Of a stretch of DNA of 64,000 bases, positions 53,110 to 62,208 are shown one piece after another. The stretch lies in the NCBI GenBank assembly GCA_958296045.1, contig CATQHT010000003.1:631246-695245 (forward strand), given 5' to 3'. Position 1 is the first letter of the stretch, and each line of letters opens with the position of its first letter. The notes beneath the pieces are model-generated. The model did not search any database, had not been told where the DNA came from, and saw nothing but the letters and a program-made list of their open reading frames with translations. Both the position numbers and the translations under genes were made by a program. The DNA comes from Rhodothermales bacterium. GTDB taxonomy: Bacteria > Bacteroidota > Rhodothermia > Rhodothermales > Bin80.

Positions 53110-54057
53110 ATGAGCAAGGTAACGGTAATCGGAGCAGGCAATGTGGGCGCAACCGTAGCAGAATGTGTAGCGCGCAAGGACATGGTGGACGAAGTCGTTA
53201 TGATTGACATCAAGCCTGGGCTATCAGAGGGCAAGGCGCTTGACATTGCTCAGTCAGCGCCTATCCACGGGTTTGACACGACGGTCACAGGATCTACGGG
53301 TAACTACGCGGCCACTGCGGGATCCGATGTCTGCGTCATCACGTCCGGTGTCCCCCGCAGGCCCGGCATGAGTCGCGACGACCTCCTCTCTATCAACGCC
53401 GGTATTGTGCGATCGGTGACAGGGTCTTTTGTGGCGCATAGCCCGGATGCAGTCATCATCGTAGTGGCAAACCCGCTCGATGTGATGGCCTATGTAGCCT
53501 ACACGGTCTGCGGCTTTGCCAGCCACCGGGTCCTGGGCATGGCTGGCGCGCTGGATACTGCGCGGTATCGCTGCTTCCTTGCCATGGAGCTTGGTGTCTC
53601 GGTACGTGACATTCAGGCGCTGCTGATGGGTGGTCACGGGGATACCATGGTGCCGCTACCGCGGTATACCACGGTCGCAGGGATTCCGCTGTCCGAGCTG
53701 TTGAGTGTTGAGCGCATGCATGCCATCATTGAGCGCGTCAAGGGAGGGGGCGGTGAACTGGTGAAGCTCATAGGCACCTCTGCCTGGTATGCTCCCGGCG
53801 CCGGCGCTGCTGAAATGGTGGAGGCAATAATCAAGGACTCCGGGCGCGTGCTGCCCTGCGCGGCCATGCTCAAGGGCGAATACGGTTACAGTGATTTGTT
53901 TATCGGCGTTCCTGTATGCCTGGGCAGCCGAGGGGTGGAAGACATCATTGAGGTCAAGCTCGACAACGATGAGCGTGCGCTCATGAAGCAGTCGGCTGCG
54001 CATGTCCGGTCAAACCTTGACGCTTTGCGGCGATTGCAGAGCGAGGGTAAGGCCTAA
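53110..54057 (+). CDS. mdh: Malate dehydrogenase
   Basis: A 315-residue NAD-dependent dehydrogenase of the lactate/malate family, tricarboxylic acid cycle. NAD binding is through VIGAGNVGATVA (residues 5-16) and Asp in VVMIDI. Substrate residues are in GVPRRPGMSRDDLL (two Arg), VANPLDVMAY (Asn) and MGGHGDTMVPL (catalytic His). The Arg at the specificity position (RRPG) favours oxaloacetate/malate over pyruvate. Length and all motifs are normal, so the enzyme should be active. Confidence 0.95.
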   Translation: MSKVTVIGAGNVGATVAECVARKDMVDEVVMIDIKPGLSEGKALDIAQSAPIHGFDTTVTGSTGNYAATAGSDVCVITSGVPRRPGMSRDDLLSINAGIVRSVTGSFVAHSPDAVIIVVANPLDVMAYVAYTVCGFASHRVLGMAGALDTARYRCFLAMELGVSVRDIQALLMGGHGDTMVPLPRYTTVAGIPLSELLSVERMHAIIERVKGGGGELVKLIGTSAWYAPGAGAAEMVEAIIKDSGRVLPCAAMLKGEYGYSDLFIGVPVCLGSRGVEDIIEVKLDNDERALMKQSAAHVRSNLDALRRLQSEGKA

Positions 54058-54067
54058 CAGAGCAGGC

Positions 54068-54346
54068 TCAACTGCGGGACTGAGGCAACAGGTAAACAAT
54101 CGTTGCGCCCCATCCGCTGCGATCCTCCGCTGCATGGTAGCGCATCACCGCCGGATTCTTATCGAGCAGACTATGCACTGTGCCGCGCAACACGGACCGC
54201 CCTTTGCCGTGAATGACTCGCACGCGCAGGATGCTTCGTGCGCGGCACTGCAGCAGGTATTCCGCAACGACGCTTGGCACGTCGCGTGGCCGAAACACAT
54301 GCAGATCCAGTATGCCGTCTATCGGATAGCGGGAAGCTTCGTCCAC
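54068..54346 (-). CDS. Small Smr-domain protein
   Basis: A 92-residue stand-alone Smr domain from a GTG start. The two hallmark motifs are LDLHVFRPRD (residues 13-22) and VIHGKGRSVLR (about 44-54). Smr domains, as in the MutS2 C-terminus, bind and can nick DNA or RNA; the short forms act on RNA in some bacteria. It lies 10 bases from the mdh stop on the opposite strand, so the two transcripts converge. Confidence 0.88.
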   Translation of the reverse strand: MDEASRYPIDGILDLHVFRPRDVPSVVAEYLLQCRARSILRVRVIHGKGRSVLRGTVHSLLDKNPAVMRYHAAEDRSGWGATIVYLLPQSRS

Positions 54347-54397
54347 GTTGGTGCCCCTGATTCTTGAGTGCCGGGTCCTGCAATTCGTGCAATGCTG

Positions 54398-54922
54398 CTA
54401 TCTCATGTCCAGGCTGTAGAACGCTTCAATCGCTTCGTAGTCTGCAGGATCGATGCCTGCGTCCTGGGCCGCGCTGAAGCCGTCAATGATCACGACCTTC
54501 ATCAGGTACTCGGCGGGCAGGAGCGCAACGATTTCGTCCCAGACAAGGTCTGTGGCCGATGATGCCTCGATAAAGATCTCCAGAAGGGCGTCGTCGTAGG
54601 CATAGCCTATTGTAAAGGTATAGTCGACGGCCACCACATCCAGATTCTCGATCCCCAGGGTATAGGGCAATGCCGTCCATGTGCGCTGGTCACGGAAATA
54701 GACGAAGACAGCGCCCCTGTCCACCACGGAGGGTACGAGCTCGCGAAGATTGTAGCCTCTCGACACTACGGTGCCGTTGCGGGTTGCGTCACTGGGAGCA
54801 AAGGCGATGGTAACCGTACGGACATTGGCGTTACCTGGCGGACCTTGGGGACCGGCCACCTCGACGCAACCGGACCAGGCGAGGGCTGCAGTGAACAGGA
54901 GCGCAGACTGCTTCATCATCAT
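54398..54922 (-). CDS. Putative lipoprotein with a short collagen-like stretch
   Basis: A 174-residue protein if started at the first of three consecutive ATG codons (MMMKQSALLF). The longer open frame to 55147 has a non-protein-like N-terminus. The signal ALAWSGC gives a lipobox with Cys at about residue 20. Directly after comes GPQGPPGNANV, the 'VEVAGPQGPPG' pattern of small secreted proteins in which one collagen-like unit precedes a beta-domain. The rest is acidic and beta-type, with no recognised domain. It follows the Smr gene on the same strand. Confidence 0.7.
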   Translation of the reverse strand: MMMKQSALLFTAALAWSGCVEVAGPQGPPGNANVRTVTIAFAPSDATRNGTVVSRGYNLRELVPSVVDRGAVFVYFRDQRTWTALPYTLGIENLDVVAVDYTFTIGYAYDDALLEIFIEASSATDLVWDEIVALLPAEYLMKVVIIDGFSAAQDAGIDPADYEAIEAFYSLDMR

Positions 54923-55606
54923 TCCATTTGCGTTGCTGATGAACTTCGTACTGCAGCAACTTGGCGCAAAGATCGAGCCACCACCGGCAATCGTAAAGCA
55001 TCCAGAATGGTCCGGTTGCGTCAGATACAGGCCACCGATTCTGGACCAGGAAAGACACGCACAGCAGACAATTCTGAAACTCTGCGTTGCTGGACTCGCA
55101 GGCACGCCTGAGGGACGTCTTCCGCGATAATTCAGCCGAATTTGCAATTAATTGGCAAAACAATCTTGTAGATAGCCCTTAGTCTCCGTAGCTTTGGGGT
55201 ACTAAAGGCATGGGTAGCCCATTTCAATGCCTGAAACCCAAGAGGGTTCTGCGTTTGGGTGGCTGGAATGCTAGAAGAGAGCGCTTCCAGTCGAGTCCGT
55301 TGCCGACCTTGCGTGCACCATCATGCCATTGCTTATGAGAATGCTGCCGCGCAGCACCCGGCCTGCACCAGGGCTGACATGCTCTGCAGGTCGCGTGACA
55401 TTGATACGCGGTTCCTCGATCCAGACTTCCACAGCGGCAGACCGCTGTGGACATCATTCACCCAATCTCCACAGGTGCCCTCGCTGTTGGGCCGGTTTTG
55501 CCGTAACGAAAAGGCCGGCGGTACGTAGGGACAACTGGTCCGGCATCGCATTTCCTGCTGGCATGGCATTTCCTGCTGGAGACGCTTCAAATCGACACCA
55601 AGACCA
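54923..55606. other. Long intergenic region before the sigma factor gene
   Basis: No gene is convincing in about 680 bases. Near its right end two copies of GCATTTCCTGCTGG lie 18 bases apart (55548-55561 and 55566-55579), just 27 bases before the sigma factor start. They may be an operator or a regulatory repeat. The region should hold the promoters of both flanking genes. Confidence 0.45.
55548..55579 (+). promoter_or_regulatory. Direct repeat upstream of the ECF sigma factor gene
   Basis: Two exact copies of GCATTTCCTGCTGG, period 18, directly 5' of the gene. A repeat of this kind so close to the start suggests a regulator or translation-control site. No known motif matches. Confidence 0.4.
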
Positions 55607-56410
55607 ATGACAATCGCACGCATTATTCGCAAGACTTCCGAAGATCGGAAGCGCAAGGCTCTTGCCCGGCTAGAGCAGCTTGAGCTTATGAAGGATGAGG
55701 AGCTGATGGAGTACTTCCAGGCAGGTGTGGAAGACGCCTTCGGTATTCTCTACGACCGCTACAGTGAGCGGCTGATGAATTATTTGTACGGATTTCTGAG
55801 CGATACGCGGCGCTGTGAGGACTTGCTACAGGAGACGTTTATCCGAGTCCATCGCAACCGTCACTCGTATGTCCGCATCGCAAAGTTTTCCACATGGTTG
55901 TACACGATTGCGGGCAACCTTGCGCGTAGCGAGTACCGCAAGCGCAAGCGACGCCGCATGTATTCCATCCAGTCGGTCAATCGCGACAACGAAGAGTACG
56001 AGATGGCCATTCCAGATGAGTCGTTTTCTCCAGACCGGCATGCAGAAAGCACTCTGCAGGATATGCGTATCCAGAAAGCGCTGAAGGATATTCCTTCCAC
56101 CTTCCGGGAGGTGGTGGTGCTGCGAGATGTGCAGCAGCTGTCGTACGAGGAGATTGCCACCGTCACCGGGCTTCCGATGGGGACAGTTAAGAGTCGCATC
56201 AACCGTGGGCGCACCAAGTTGCAGGGGCTCCTGAGGGAGATTTACCCGTTCCTGGAGGAGGAATATGCGGATATCGTGGCGGTCGATCCGCCGTCTGAGA
56301 ACGCTTCGGAGACAAAAGATACTGCTGAACTGACGACGACCACTGCAGAGGCCCCGGCCCCCGTCGCTGAGGAGGCGACCCCTGTAGAGAAGGCCGCAGT
56401 CTCCGGTTAG
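55607..56410 (+). CDS. ECF-type RNA polymerase sigma factor
   Basis: A 267-residue sigma-70 family regulator. Region 2 (about residues 40-110: YDRYSERLMNYLYGFLSDTRRCEDLLQETFIRVHRN, with FSTWLYTIAGNLARSEYRKRKRR) contacts the -10 element, and region 4 (about 165-215: LPSTFREVVVLRD.. LSYEEIATVTGLPMGTVKSRINRGR) is a helix-turn-helix contacting -35. The C-terminal 55 residues are acidic and Ala/Thr/Pro-rich, not part of the fold. An anti-sigma factor gene does not follow; instead a DUF971 gene starts four bases on. The regulated stimulus is unknown. Confidence 0.92.
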   Translation: MTIARIIRKTSEDRKRKALARLEQLELMKDEELMEYFQAGVEDAFGILYDRYSERLMNYLYGFLSDTRRCEDLLQETFIRVHRNRHSYVRIAKFSTWLYTIAGNLARSEYRKRKRRRMYSIQSVNRDNEEYEMAIPDESFSPDRHAESTLQDMRIQKALKDIPSTFREVVVLRDVQQLSYEEIATVTGLPMGTVKSRINRGRTKLQGLLREIYPFLEEEYADIVAVDPPSENASETKDTAELTTTTAEAPAPVAEEATPVEKAAVSG

Positions 56411-56414
56411 CGCA

Positions 56415-56765
56415 GTGCCTGGTCGCGGTGCGCCGTTGCACCATTCATTGGCGGCAACACGAATCGTAGTAGATCGCCCAGCCCAGGAGTTTGTCGTTTA
56501 CTGGAAGGATGGTCATGTAGGCAGATTCCCGCTGGATGGTTTGCGCCGGTCCTGTCCGTGTGCTGGCTGTCAGGGTCACGATAAGATGCATACGTTACCC
56601 GACCCTGCTATCTTCAGGCAAGCTCCGTCTCGCCAGTGGCACCGAGTAAAGGTGAGCGTAGCGGGCAGTATCGGCCTGCGTCTGACGTGGGATGACGGTC
56701 ACAGCAGCGGGATCTTCACTTGGGCGCGGCTCCGCGCGACATGCCCCTGTGATGTATGCGCGTAG
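56415..56765 (+). CDS. DUF971 domain protein
   Basis: A 116-residue protein from a GTG start. The domain has two Cys pairs, SCPCAGCQGH (about 46-55) and CPCDVC at the C-terminus, and DGHVGRFPLDGLR/DDGHSSGIFTWARLR repeats, the pattern of the DUF971/gamma-butyrobetaine hydroxylase N-terminal zinc-binding domain. Stand-alone DUF971 proteins are often near Fe-S cluster assembly genes, but here the neighbour is an ECF sigma factor. It is probably cotranscribed with it (gap four bases). Confidence 0.88.
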   Translation: MPGRGAPLHHSLAATRIVVDRPAQEFVVYWKDGHVGRFPLDGLRRSCPCAGCQGHDKMHTLPDPAIFRQAPSRQWHRVKVSVAGSIGLRLTWDDGHSSGIFTWARLRATCPCDVCA

Positions 56766-57365
56766 CGCACCTGCTGTGGGCGTCTGGTGTTGAGATGGCT
56801 TATCACGCTTCGTTTGCTCGTCTCGCAGTCCTTCCGACCGAGTCTGAGCCATTCGCATTGATCTGACGCAGGGGCAACCGACGATTGCAGCGGCATCTCG
56901 GCTGGGAGGTGGCCCGTTTCGAGGCCGCGGGCTCAAGGGATGTTCAAGACTGCTTCTGGTGACTTGGCATGCAACAGGACGCTGTTCGGGCCACGGGCTG
57001 CCTCGCGTGTCGCAGCATGTATTCGGGTCGGATAGACTGCCGGTCATCCGTAGACCAAGGGCATCCAACCTAGTTCGGCGTGCCAGAAGCGCCATCCTCT
57101 GCCTGGCGCGCGTGGCAAGTGCGTACGGCAGCGAGCTCGATTCGATGAGGTATCGCTGCTGCGTGGCGCGACTAAGAGGTGCTGCTGGCAGGAGTCGGAT
57201 ACCCGCCAAAGGCCCTCCCTTGGGCTTGGCCGCATGGCGACCGACGCACAGCACGCAAGTCGTGCGGGCTACAGCGCTATGGCGCCCCACGCTCATTATG
57301 CCGCGACCTTGGGTGCGCCGCCTGCACGAAGGCTGGTGACTCCTGTAGGACTCGCGATGCGGAGC
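56766..57365. other. Intergenic region with no recognised gene
   Basis: About 600 bases. Open frames on both strands have biased, Arg-rich composition and no plausible start, so I call none. No repeat or RNA structure stood out. Confidence 0.4.
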
Positions 57366-57461
57366 CTAACCCATCATACGCACCAATAGTAGCACCACAA
57401 TGACAACAGCAGCTAAGATCCCGACGGCCATCACCATATCTTTCTTTTGCTTCCGGTTCAT
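57366..57461 (-). CDS. Single-pass membrane microprotein
   Basis: A 31-residue frame reading MNRKQKKDMVMAVGILAAVV then IVVLLLVRMMG. The basic N-terminus and 20-residue hydrophobic stretch fit a type II single-span membrane peptide, much like the small anchors that accompany respiratory or stress proteins. It is too short for a homology judgement. An independent sign is the near-perfect membrane pattern over its whole length and a clean stop. No ribosome-binding site is obvious. Confidence 0.45.
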   Translation of the reverse strand: MNRKQKKDMVMAVGILAAVVIVVLLLVRMMG

Positions 57462-57823
57462 GGTAAGTACGTTTGACATGCTGGAAAATACAATGCAGCG
57501 TGTTCACGATTTCTTCTTGCCAGCTCAGCATTGCCGGGACATGTCCTCCCCTGCTGACATCTTTGGATCCGCATTGGAATGGGACAGGTTTGCTGCCTAG
57601 CGACAGGCAAAGGGTCTAACGACATACCGGGTTGGTGGCCGGTTCTTTGGATGGCGCACACGACGGCAACGGCGGCAGAGTGGTATAAGCTCTGGTTCCT
57701 TGGCTGCGGCTGGCTTTTTCAGCCTGGTCGATGCCCGCCCTCGTGCTGGCCTGCACCGCGCCGCGGGCTCCTACTGTCCGAAGGTGCGTACTACGCGCTG
57801 CCCCCGATTCTGTCGCCAGTCGC
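57462..57823. other. Intergenic region upstream of the PhzF-like gene
   Basis: About 360 bases without a convincing gene. It should contain the promoters of the microprotein (leftward) and of the PhzF-like gene (rightward). Confidence 0.4.
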
Positions 57824-58699
57824 ATGCCTTCATTTCCGTTTTCGCAGGTGGACGCCTTTACGCGTCGGCCGCTGGGCGGCAACCCGTGTGCCGTAGTCTT
57901 CGACGCCGATTCGCTTAACACGCAGCAAATGCAGGCGATCGCGCAGGAACAAAACCTTTCAGAGACCGCATTCGTGTTATGCTCCAACGTTGCAGATATT
58001 CGCGCGCGCTACTTCACGCCCAGGTCAGAGATTCCGCTGGCGGGCCACCCCACGATCGCCACGATCTTCGCACTGGTCGAAAGTGGCCGCATCAGTGTGT
58101 TTGGCCGCAGACGTGCGTTATCGCTTGAGCTTGCCGCGGGCGTCATTTCCGTGGAGGTGGTGTCCGAGGGCGGAAAACCGGTACGCGTCGTGATGACGCA
58201 GCTCAGGCCCCAGTTTCTGGCCAAGCTGTCTGCGGCTGAAGTCTGCCCTGTGTTCGGCTTGGATCCGGTCATGCTCCATCCCGACGTTCCTGTTGAGGTC
58301 GTCAGCACCGGTACTGCCCAACTCATGATCTGCGTCCGGTCCGTCGACGCCCTGCGCACCCTTGATGTCCGATACCGTGACCTCGCGACCCTTGGGGAGC
58401 GGGCAGGGTTTTTCAGTGCACATCTCTTTTACATTAACGTCGACGGAAGTCGCACCTTCGCCCGCCATTTCGCCCCCGAATTTGAGGATCCGTTCACCGG
58501 GTCCGCCACAGGAGGCATGGGCGCCTTCCTTTGGCATCACGGCCTGACGGCACATTCCCGCTTCTTGGCTGAGCAAGGCACATGGATGGGCCGCAAGGGC
58601 GTCGCATCAGTGGAGGTGCTGGGACCGCCGGACGACATTTCCGGGGTCAAGGTGGGCGGCAATGCTGTCACCGTCATCCGCGGAACGCTCACCATTTGA
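57824..58699 (+). CDS. PhzF-family isomerase-like protein
   Basis: A 291-residue protein from the ATG of MPSFPFSQVDAFT, the start that matches the family; the frame extends 31 codons upstream without similarity. The fold halves are recognised by VDAFTRRPLGGNPCAVVF with the catalytic-type Glu in NLSETAFVL (about residue 46), LAGHPTIATIFAL, and TGSATGGMGAFLWHHG in the second half. PhzF proteins isomerise small metabolites through a conserved Glu; most genomic members have unknown substrates. The next gene, a PLP enzyme, starts 35 bases on, suggesting a two-gene operon. Confidence 0.9.
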   Translation: MPSFPFSQVDAFTRRPLGGNPCAVVFDADSLNTQQMQAIAQEQNLSETAFVLCSNVADIRARYFTPRSEIPLAGHPTIATIFALVESGRISVFGRRRALSLELAAGVISVEVVSEGGKPVRVVMTQLRPQFLAKLSAAEVCPVFGLDPVMLHPDVPVEVVSTGTAQLMICVRSVDALRTLDVRYRDLATLGERAGFFSAHLFYINVDGSRTFARHFAPEFEDPFTGSATGGMGAFLWHHGLTAHSRFLAEQGTWMGRKGVASVEVLGPPDDISGVKVGGNAVTVIRGTLTI

Positions 58700-58734
58700 C
58701 CATACTGAACGCCAACCACTACAGCCATTCTGGC

Positions 58735-59874
58735 ATGCCTACCTCTATAGATACTATGCTGGTTCACGCCGGCGAAAAGCGGCTTCGCACGGGCGGCGCC
58801 GTGCGGCTACCGATCTTTCAGACCGCCATGTTCGCGCATGACGACGGCCCTTTGCGCTACATCCGGTACAACAACACCCCCAACCAGGCCGTGGTATGTG
58901 CGAAGCTTGCGGCTATTGAGCAGGCTGAGGCCGCTATTGTTACAAGCAGCGGGATGGCCGCCATTTCGGGCGCTTTGATGTCGGTGCTCCGGCCCGGCGA
59001 CCATTTTCTTGCTCAGAACAGCCTCTACGGTGGGACGCACAGCTTCGTGACGACGCTTTTAAGCGAGTTCGGCATCGACGTGACCTTCATTGATGCGGAC
59101 GATCCGGGTGGTTGGAAGGATCTGGTCAGGCCGCGTACGCGGGCGGTCTATGTGGAGTCGATCACGAATCCGCTGCTTGAGGTGTGCGACCACGAGGCCG
59201 TAATAGATTTCGCCAAGGCTAACGGTCTGGTGTCGCTCATTGACAATACGTTCACCTCGCCATACAATTTTGCCGCTTGCGCTTTTGGGTTTGACCTGTC
59301 GCTTCACAGCGCAACCAAGTACCTTAATGGCCATTCCGATATCGTGGCGGGGGCCATCGTCGGGCGCGAGGACCTTGTACGTGCGTGCAAGCGCACACTC
59401 GTGCACCTAGGTGGTGCGCTGGATCCAAACGCATGCAGCCTGCTGAATCGTGGCCTGCAGACCTTGGCGCTTCGCATGCGTGCTCATAATGCCAACGCCT
59501 TGGCGCTGGCGCGCTTTCTGGAGGGTCACCCGGCTACGCACAAGGTCAATTATCCTGGGCTTACCAGCCATCCTCGCCACGCTCGTGCGCGGCGGCTGTT
59601 CAAGGGCTTTGGCGGCATGATTAGCATTGAGCTTTGCGATGGTCTACCTGCCGCTACCCGTTTTATCGAGCGGCTCAAGTTGCCGCTCTTTGCACCCAGC
59701 CTAGGCGGCGTGGAGTCGCTAGTTACGCGCCCTGCTATGAGCTCACACGCTTCGCTCACTCCAGAAGAGCGTGCAGCCATCGGTATCGCGGACGAACTGG
59801 TACGCATCTCCATCGGCATTGAAGCCACCGAAGACCTTGTACAAGACTTTGAACAGGCGCTAGGCACCAGCTAA
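58735..59874 (+). CDS. Cys/Met metabolism PLP-dependent enzyme
   Basis: A 379-residue enzyme from the ATG of MPTSIDTMLVHAGEKR. Features of the gamma-family are SSGMAAISGALMSVLRPGDH, the Asp in IDNTFTSPYNF that pairs with the pyridine nitrogen, and the PLP-binding Lys in LHSATKYLNGHSDIVAGAIVG (about residue 195). The N-terminal YIRYNNTPNQ replaces the commoner YTRxxNPT. It is a cystathionine gamma-synthase/lyase or methionine gamma-lyase relative; which reaction cannot be fixed by eye. It probably forms an operon with the PhzF-like gene. Confidence 0.9.
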   Translation: MPTSIDTMLVHAGEKRLRTGGAVRLPIFQTAMFAHDDGPLRYIRYNNTPNQAVVCAKLAAIEQAEAAIVTSSGMAAISGALMSVLRPGDHFLAQNSLYGGTHSFVTTLLSEFGIDVTFIDADDPGGWKDLVRPRTRAVYVESITNPLLEVCDHEAVIDFAKANGLVSLIDNTFTSPYNFAACAFGFDLSLHSATKYLNGHSDIVAGAIVGREDLVRACKRTLVHLGGALDPNACSLLNRGLQTLALRMRAHNANALALARFLEGHPATHKVNYPGLTSHPRHARARRLFKGFGGMISIELCDGLPAATRFIERLKLPLFAPSLGGVESLVTRPAMSSHASLTPEERAAIGIADELVRISIGIEATEDLVQDFEQALGTS

Positions 59875-60294
59875 TTGGATCTGACAGCCAGGGCGGCAAG
59901 CGCAGCACAGCGTGCGGTAAGAGTCAGAACAGGTCCTGCATGACCGTCGCAGGGAAGTGCCTACGCGGAGACGTATATACGAACGTTGTACTATACGAGT
60001 CTACTGGCGCGCCACAATTAGGGGGTTGGCGCGCTCGGTTCGGCAACAGGTAAGTGCCGGACCGTGGCCAATGGGCACTGACTCAGTGTTCGCAAGGGGT
60101 GCGCCGCGGCGGTGTATGGCATTGGACACTGACTGTGACAGCTGGGAGGATCAGAGCCGCAGTTAACCCCCAGCCAACGCGCACCTCTTGGAGGCGCAGT
60201 GCGCACCCCCATCGCAGTCTCAATTGACTTGGCGCGACCCTTGAGCGGAACAACACTGTTGAAGCCCCGATGCGTGAACCGGGCTGGGCCTCGA
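59875..60294. other. Intergenic region, convergent genes
   Basis: About 420 bases between convergent genes. A stem GCGCGCCA ... TGGCGCGC with a short loop lies near 60007-60034 and could be part of a terminator. No gene seen. Confidence 0.4.
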
Positions 60295-61440
60295 CTACAT
60301 TGCCGCGGTACCGAATGCGAAGACGGTGCGGGACTGGTACCGCTCGCCCGGGCGCAGGATCGTGGACGGAAAATCGGGTTGGTTTGGTGAGTCTGGAAAA
60401 TGCTGCGTCTCCAGGCAGAAGCCGGCATGGCGGCCATACACGTGCGATCCCTTGCCGGGAAGCGCGTCCAAAAAGTTGCCCGTATATAGCTGCACGCCCG
60501 GCTCGGTGGTGTAGACCTCCAGCGTACGGCCCGAAGCAGGATGATAGGCGCGGGCTGCCAACGCCAGCGAATCTTCTCCTGAATCTAGCACGAAGTTGTG
60601 ATCATAGCCACCGCCTATCGTAAGCTGCGGGTGCTCGTCGCTAATACGCGCGCCGATCCGCGCAGGACGAGTCTTGAAATCGAATGGCGTACCCACCACA
60701 GCGGCCACCTCGCCGTTAGGTATCAGGGTGGAATCCACAGGAGTGTAGTGGCTGGCATTAAGACTCAGCTCGTGGTCCAATATGTCGCCCGACCCTTCTC
60801 CTCCAAGGTTGAAATAAGCGTGCTGGGTCAGGTTCACCGGGGTGGCATGCGTAGTCGTCGCCTCGTAATCCACAATCAGCTCGTTGCCCGCCGCCAACGT
60901 GTAGGTCACAGTGACCGCCAGCGTACCGGGGTATCCCTCTTCTCCGTCTTGACTCACATATGAGAATTGCACCGATGGTCCCCGGTCATCTGCCACCGGG
61001 GAAGCATCCCAGATCACCTTGTCAAAGCCTACCACACCCCCATGCAGGTGATTTGCGCCGTTATTGCGTGCTAAAACATAGGTCTCGCCGTCCAGCTTAA
61101 AGGTACCACCGGCGATACGATTCCCATATCGTCCGACCACTGAACCGAAATACGGATTGTCGCCGAGGTAGCCCTCTAACGTGTCAAAGCCCAGCACCAC
61201 ATCATCCACTTGGCCCGTCCTGTCAGGCACCCGCAGGGCAACGATAGCCGCCCCGTACGTCATGATTGCCACCTCCATCCCCTGCTCGCTAGTCAAAGTG
61301 TAGCGCTCAACCTGTCCCTTACCGGGTATAGAACCGAAGACATCACTTGCGACATCCTGCATCGCATGTGCCTGAAGGCTGAAGGCCACCATGGCCAACA
61401 TACCTGTGGCCCTAATTGAGAAACAAGTGATTCCCGTCAT
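60295..61440 (-). CDS. galM: Exported aldose 1-epimerase
   Basis: A 381-residue mutarotase that interconverts alpha and beta anomers of aldoses. N-terminal signal TGMLAMVAFSLQAHAMQ, then the GalM beta-sandwich: GRYGNRIAGGTFKLDG, NNGANHLHGGVVGFDK (His), NLTQHAYFNLGGEGSGDILDHELSLNA (catalytic His region), TIGGGYDHNFVLD, and FCLETQHFPDSPNQPDFPS (catalytic Glu). A secreted form suggests breakdown of extracellular sugars. Its start overlaps the small hypothetical gene at 61412-61684 by 29 bases, so both are in one leftward transcript. Confidence 0.93.
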   Translation of the reverse strand: MTGITCFSIRATGMLAMVAFSLQAHAMQDVASDVFGSIPGKGQVERYTLTSEQGMEVAIMTYGAAIVALRVPDRTGQVDDVVLGFDTLEGYLGDNPYFGSVVGRYGNRIAGGTFKLDGETYVLARNNGANHLHGGVVGFDKVIWDASPVADDRGPSVQFSYVSQDGEEGYPGTLAVTVTYTLAAGNELIVDYEATTTHATPVNLTQHAYFNLGGEGSGDILDHELSLNASHYTPVDSTLIPNGEVAAVVGTPFDFKTRPARIGARISDEHPQLTIGGGYDHNFVLDSGEDSLALAARAYHPASGRTLEVYTTEPGVQLYTGNFLDALPGKGSHVYGRHAGFCLETQHFPDSPNQPDFPSTILRPGERYQSRTVFAFGTAAM

Positions 61441-61684
61441 CTGTGATTACTTCCATGTCATGAAGCGCAAACCAGCCCTCGTTTTCTGTTCCAGAAGAGT
61501 TCCGGTACGGCTCATCCGGGTTGCCCGTCTCGATATCAACCACATAGGCCAGATCCTTCTTCATACCGGGCGCCACCTCTACGGCACGGGCGATATCGGC
61601 CACACGACCAGTGATCTCGCCCAACATGGTGCCGTATCTGGTGTACAGGTAGATCCGTACGTCTTTGCCGACCAGATCGAACAC
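61412..61684 (-). CDS. Small hypothetical protein
   Basis: A 90-residue acidic protein, no signal peptide. It has a beta-rich pattern (VRIYLYTRYGTMLGEITGRVADIARAVEV, WFALHDMEVITDDG) like a small LSM/Tudor-type barrel, but I cannot assign a family. The gene overlaps galM by 29 bases and lies 35 bases downstream of the lipoprotein gene. Confidence 0.65.
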   Translation of the reverse strand: MFDLVGKDVRIYLYTRYGTMLGEITGRVADIARAVEVAPGMKKDLAYVVDIETGNPDEPYRNSSGTENEGWFALHDMEVITDDGNHLFLN

Positions 61685-61719
61685 GGAACCCCGTTGCTGA
61701 TTAGCCTACTGATCCACTC

Positions 61720-62181
61720 CTATTGCGACGGAGCTTCCTCTTTGCGCGTAGCCGTAATGTCCAGACCCATGCTGTAGTCACGAGCAAACTGCTCACCTGC
61801 AAGCATCCCATCCTCAAGCGTCATCTCCACATCCATCCAGCCAAATTCACCACTGTCAAATGAAAAACTGACCGTATTGGTCTCCAGGTCAAAGTTTGCC
61901 CCGAAGGTAAGGGAGTCGTCTGGAGCCGAATCCACAGACATCGTGGCGATAAGCGAGTCCCCTTCTGTAGTGAACACGATGCCTCCGGTGAACAGGCCCT
62001 GCGGCGTATCCACCGCCCATGACCAGTCCCCGACTAGCGGATTTGCGGGCACTTCGGGCTCAGGTTCCGAATCGGCTACGGCAGCGCTTGAGCCGGCACA
62101 GCCGGAAATCAGCAAGGCGGCCAGCACCACCGCCGAGATGGCAGAACCGGCAGCAAAAGCTCGGTGGGAAAAAGATGACAT
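61720..62181 (-). CDS. Putative lipoprotein of unknown function
   Basis: A 153-residue protein with a standard lipoprotein signal (SAVVLAALLISGCAGS, Cys at about residue 28). An acidic linker (EPEPEVPANPLVGDWSW) is followed by a beta-type domain with alternating strands (GGIVFTTEGDSL, DLETNTVSFSFDSGEF) resembling lipocalin/calycin-like folds seen in secreted Bacteroidota proteins. Unknown role. It lies 27 bases downstream of the oxidoreductase gene on the same strand. Confidence 0.75.
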   Translation of the reverse strand: MSSFSHRAFAAGSAISAVVLAALLISGCAGSSAAVADSEPEPEVPANPLVGDWSWAVDTPQGLFTGGIVFTTEGDSLIATMSVDSAPDDSLTFGANFDLETNTVSFSFDSGEFGWMDVEMTLEDGMLAGEQFARDYSMGLDITATRKEEAPSQ

Positions 62182-62208
62182 GGGTACCAGGAATCTGAAT
62201 GTGGTGGA

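Noticed and set aside
54398-55147. Longer 249-residue version of the lipoprotein
   Set aside because: The extra N-terminus has no signal and is Cys/Ser-rich without pattern; the internal ATG cluster gives a proper lipoprotein signal.
56595-57296. Minus-strand frame of 233 codons
   Set aside because: Overlaps the DUF971 gene antisense and then runs through non-coding DNA. Arg/Pro/Thr-rich, with no domain or signal.
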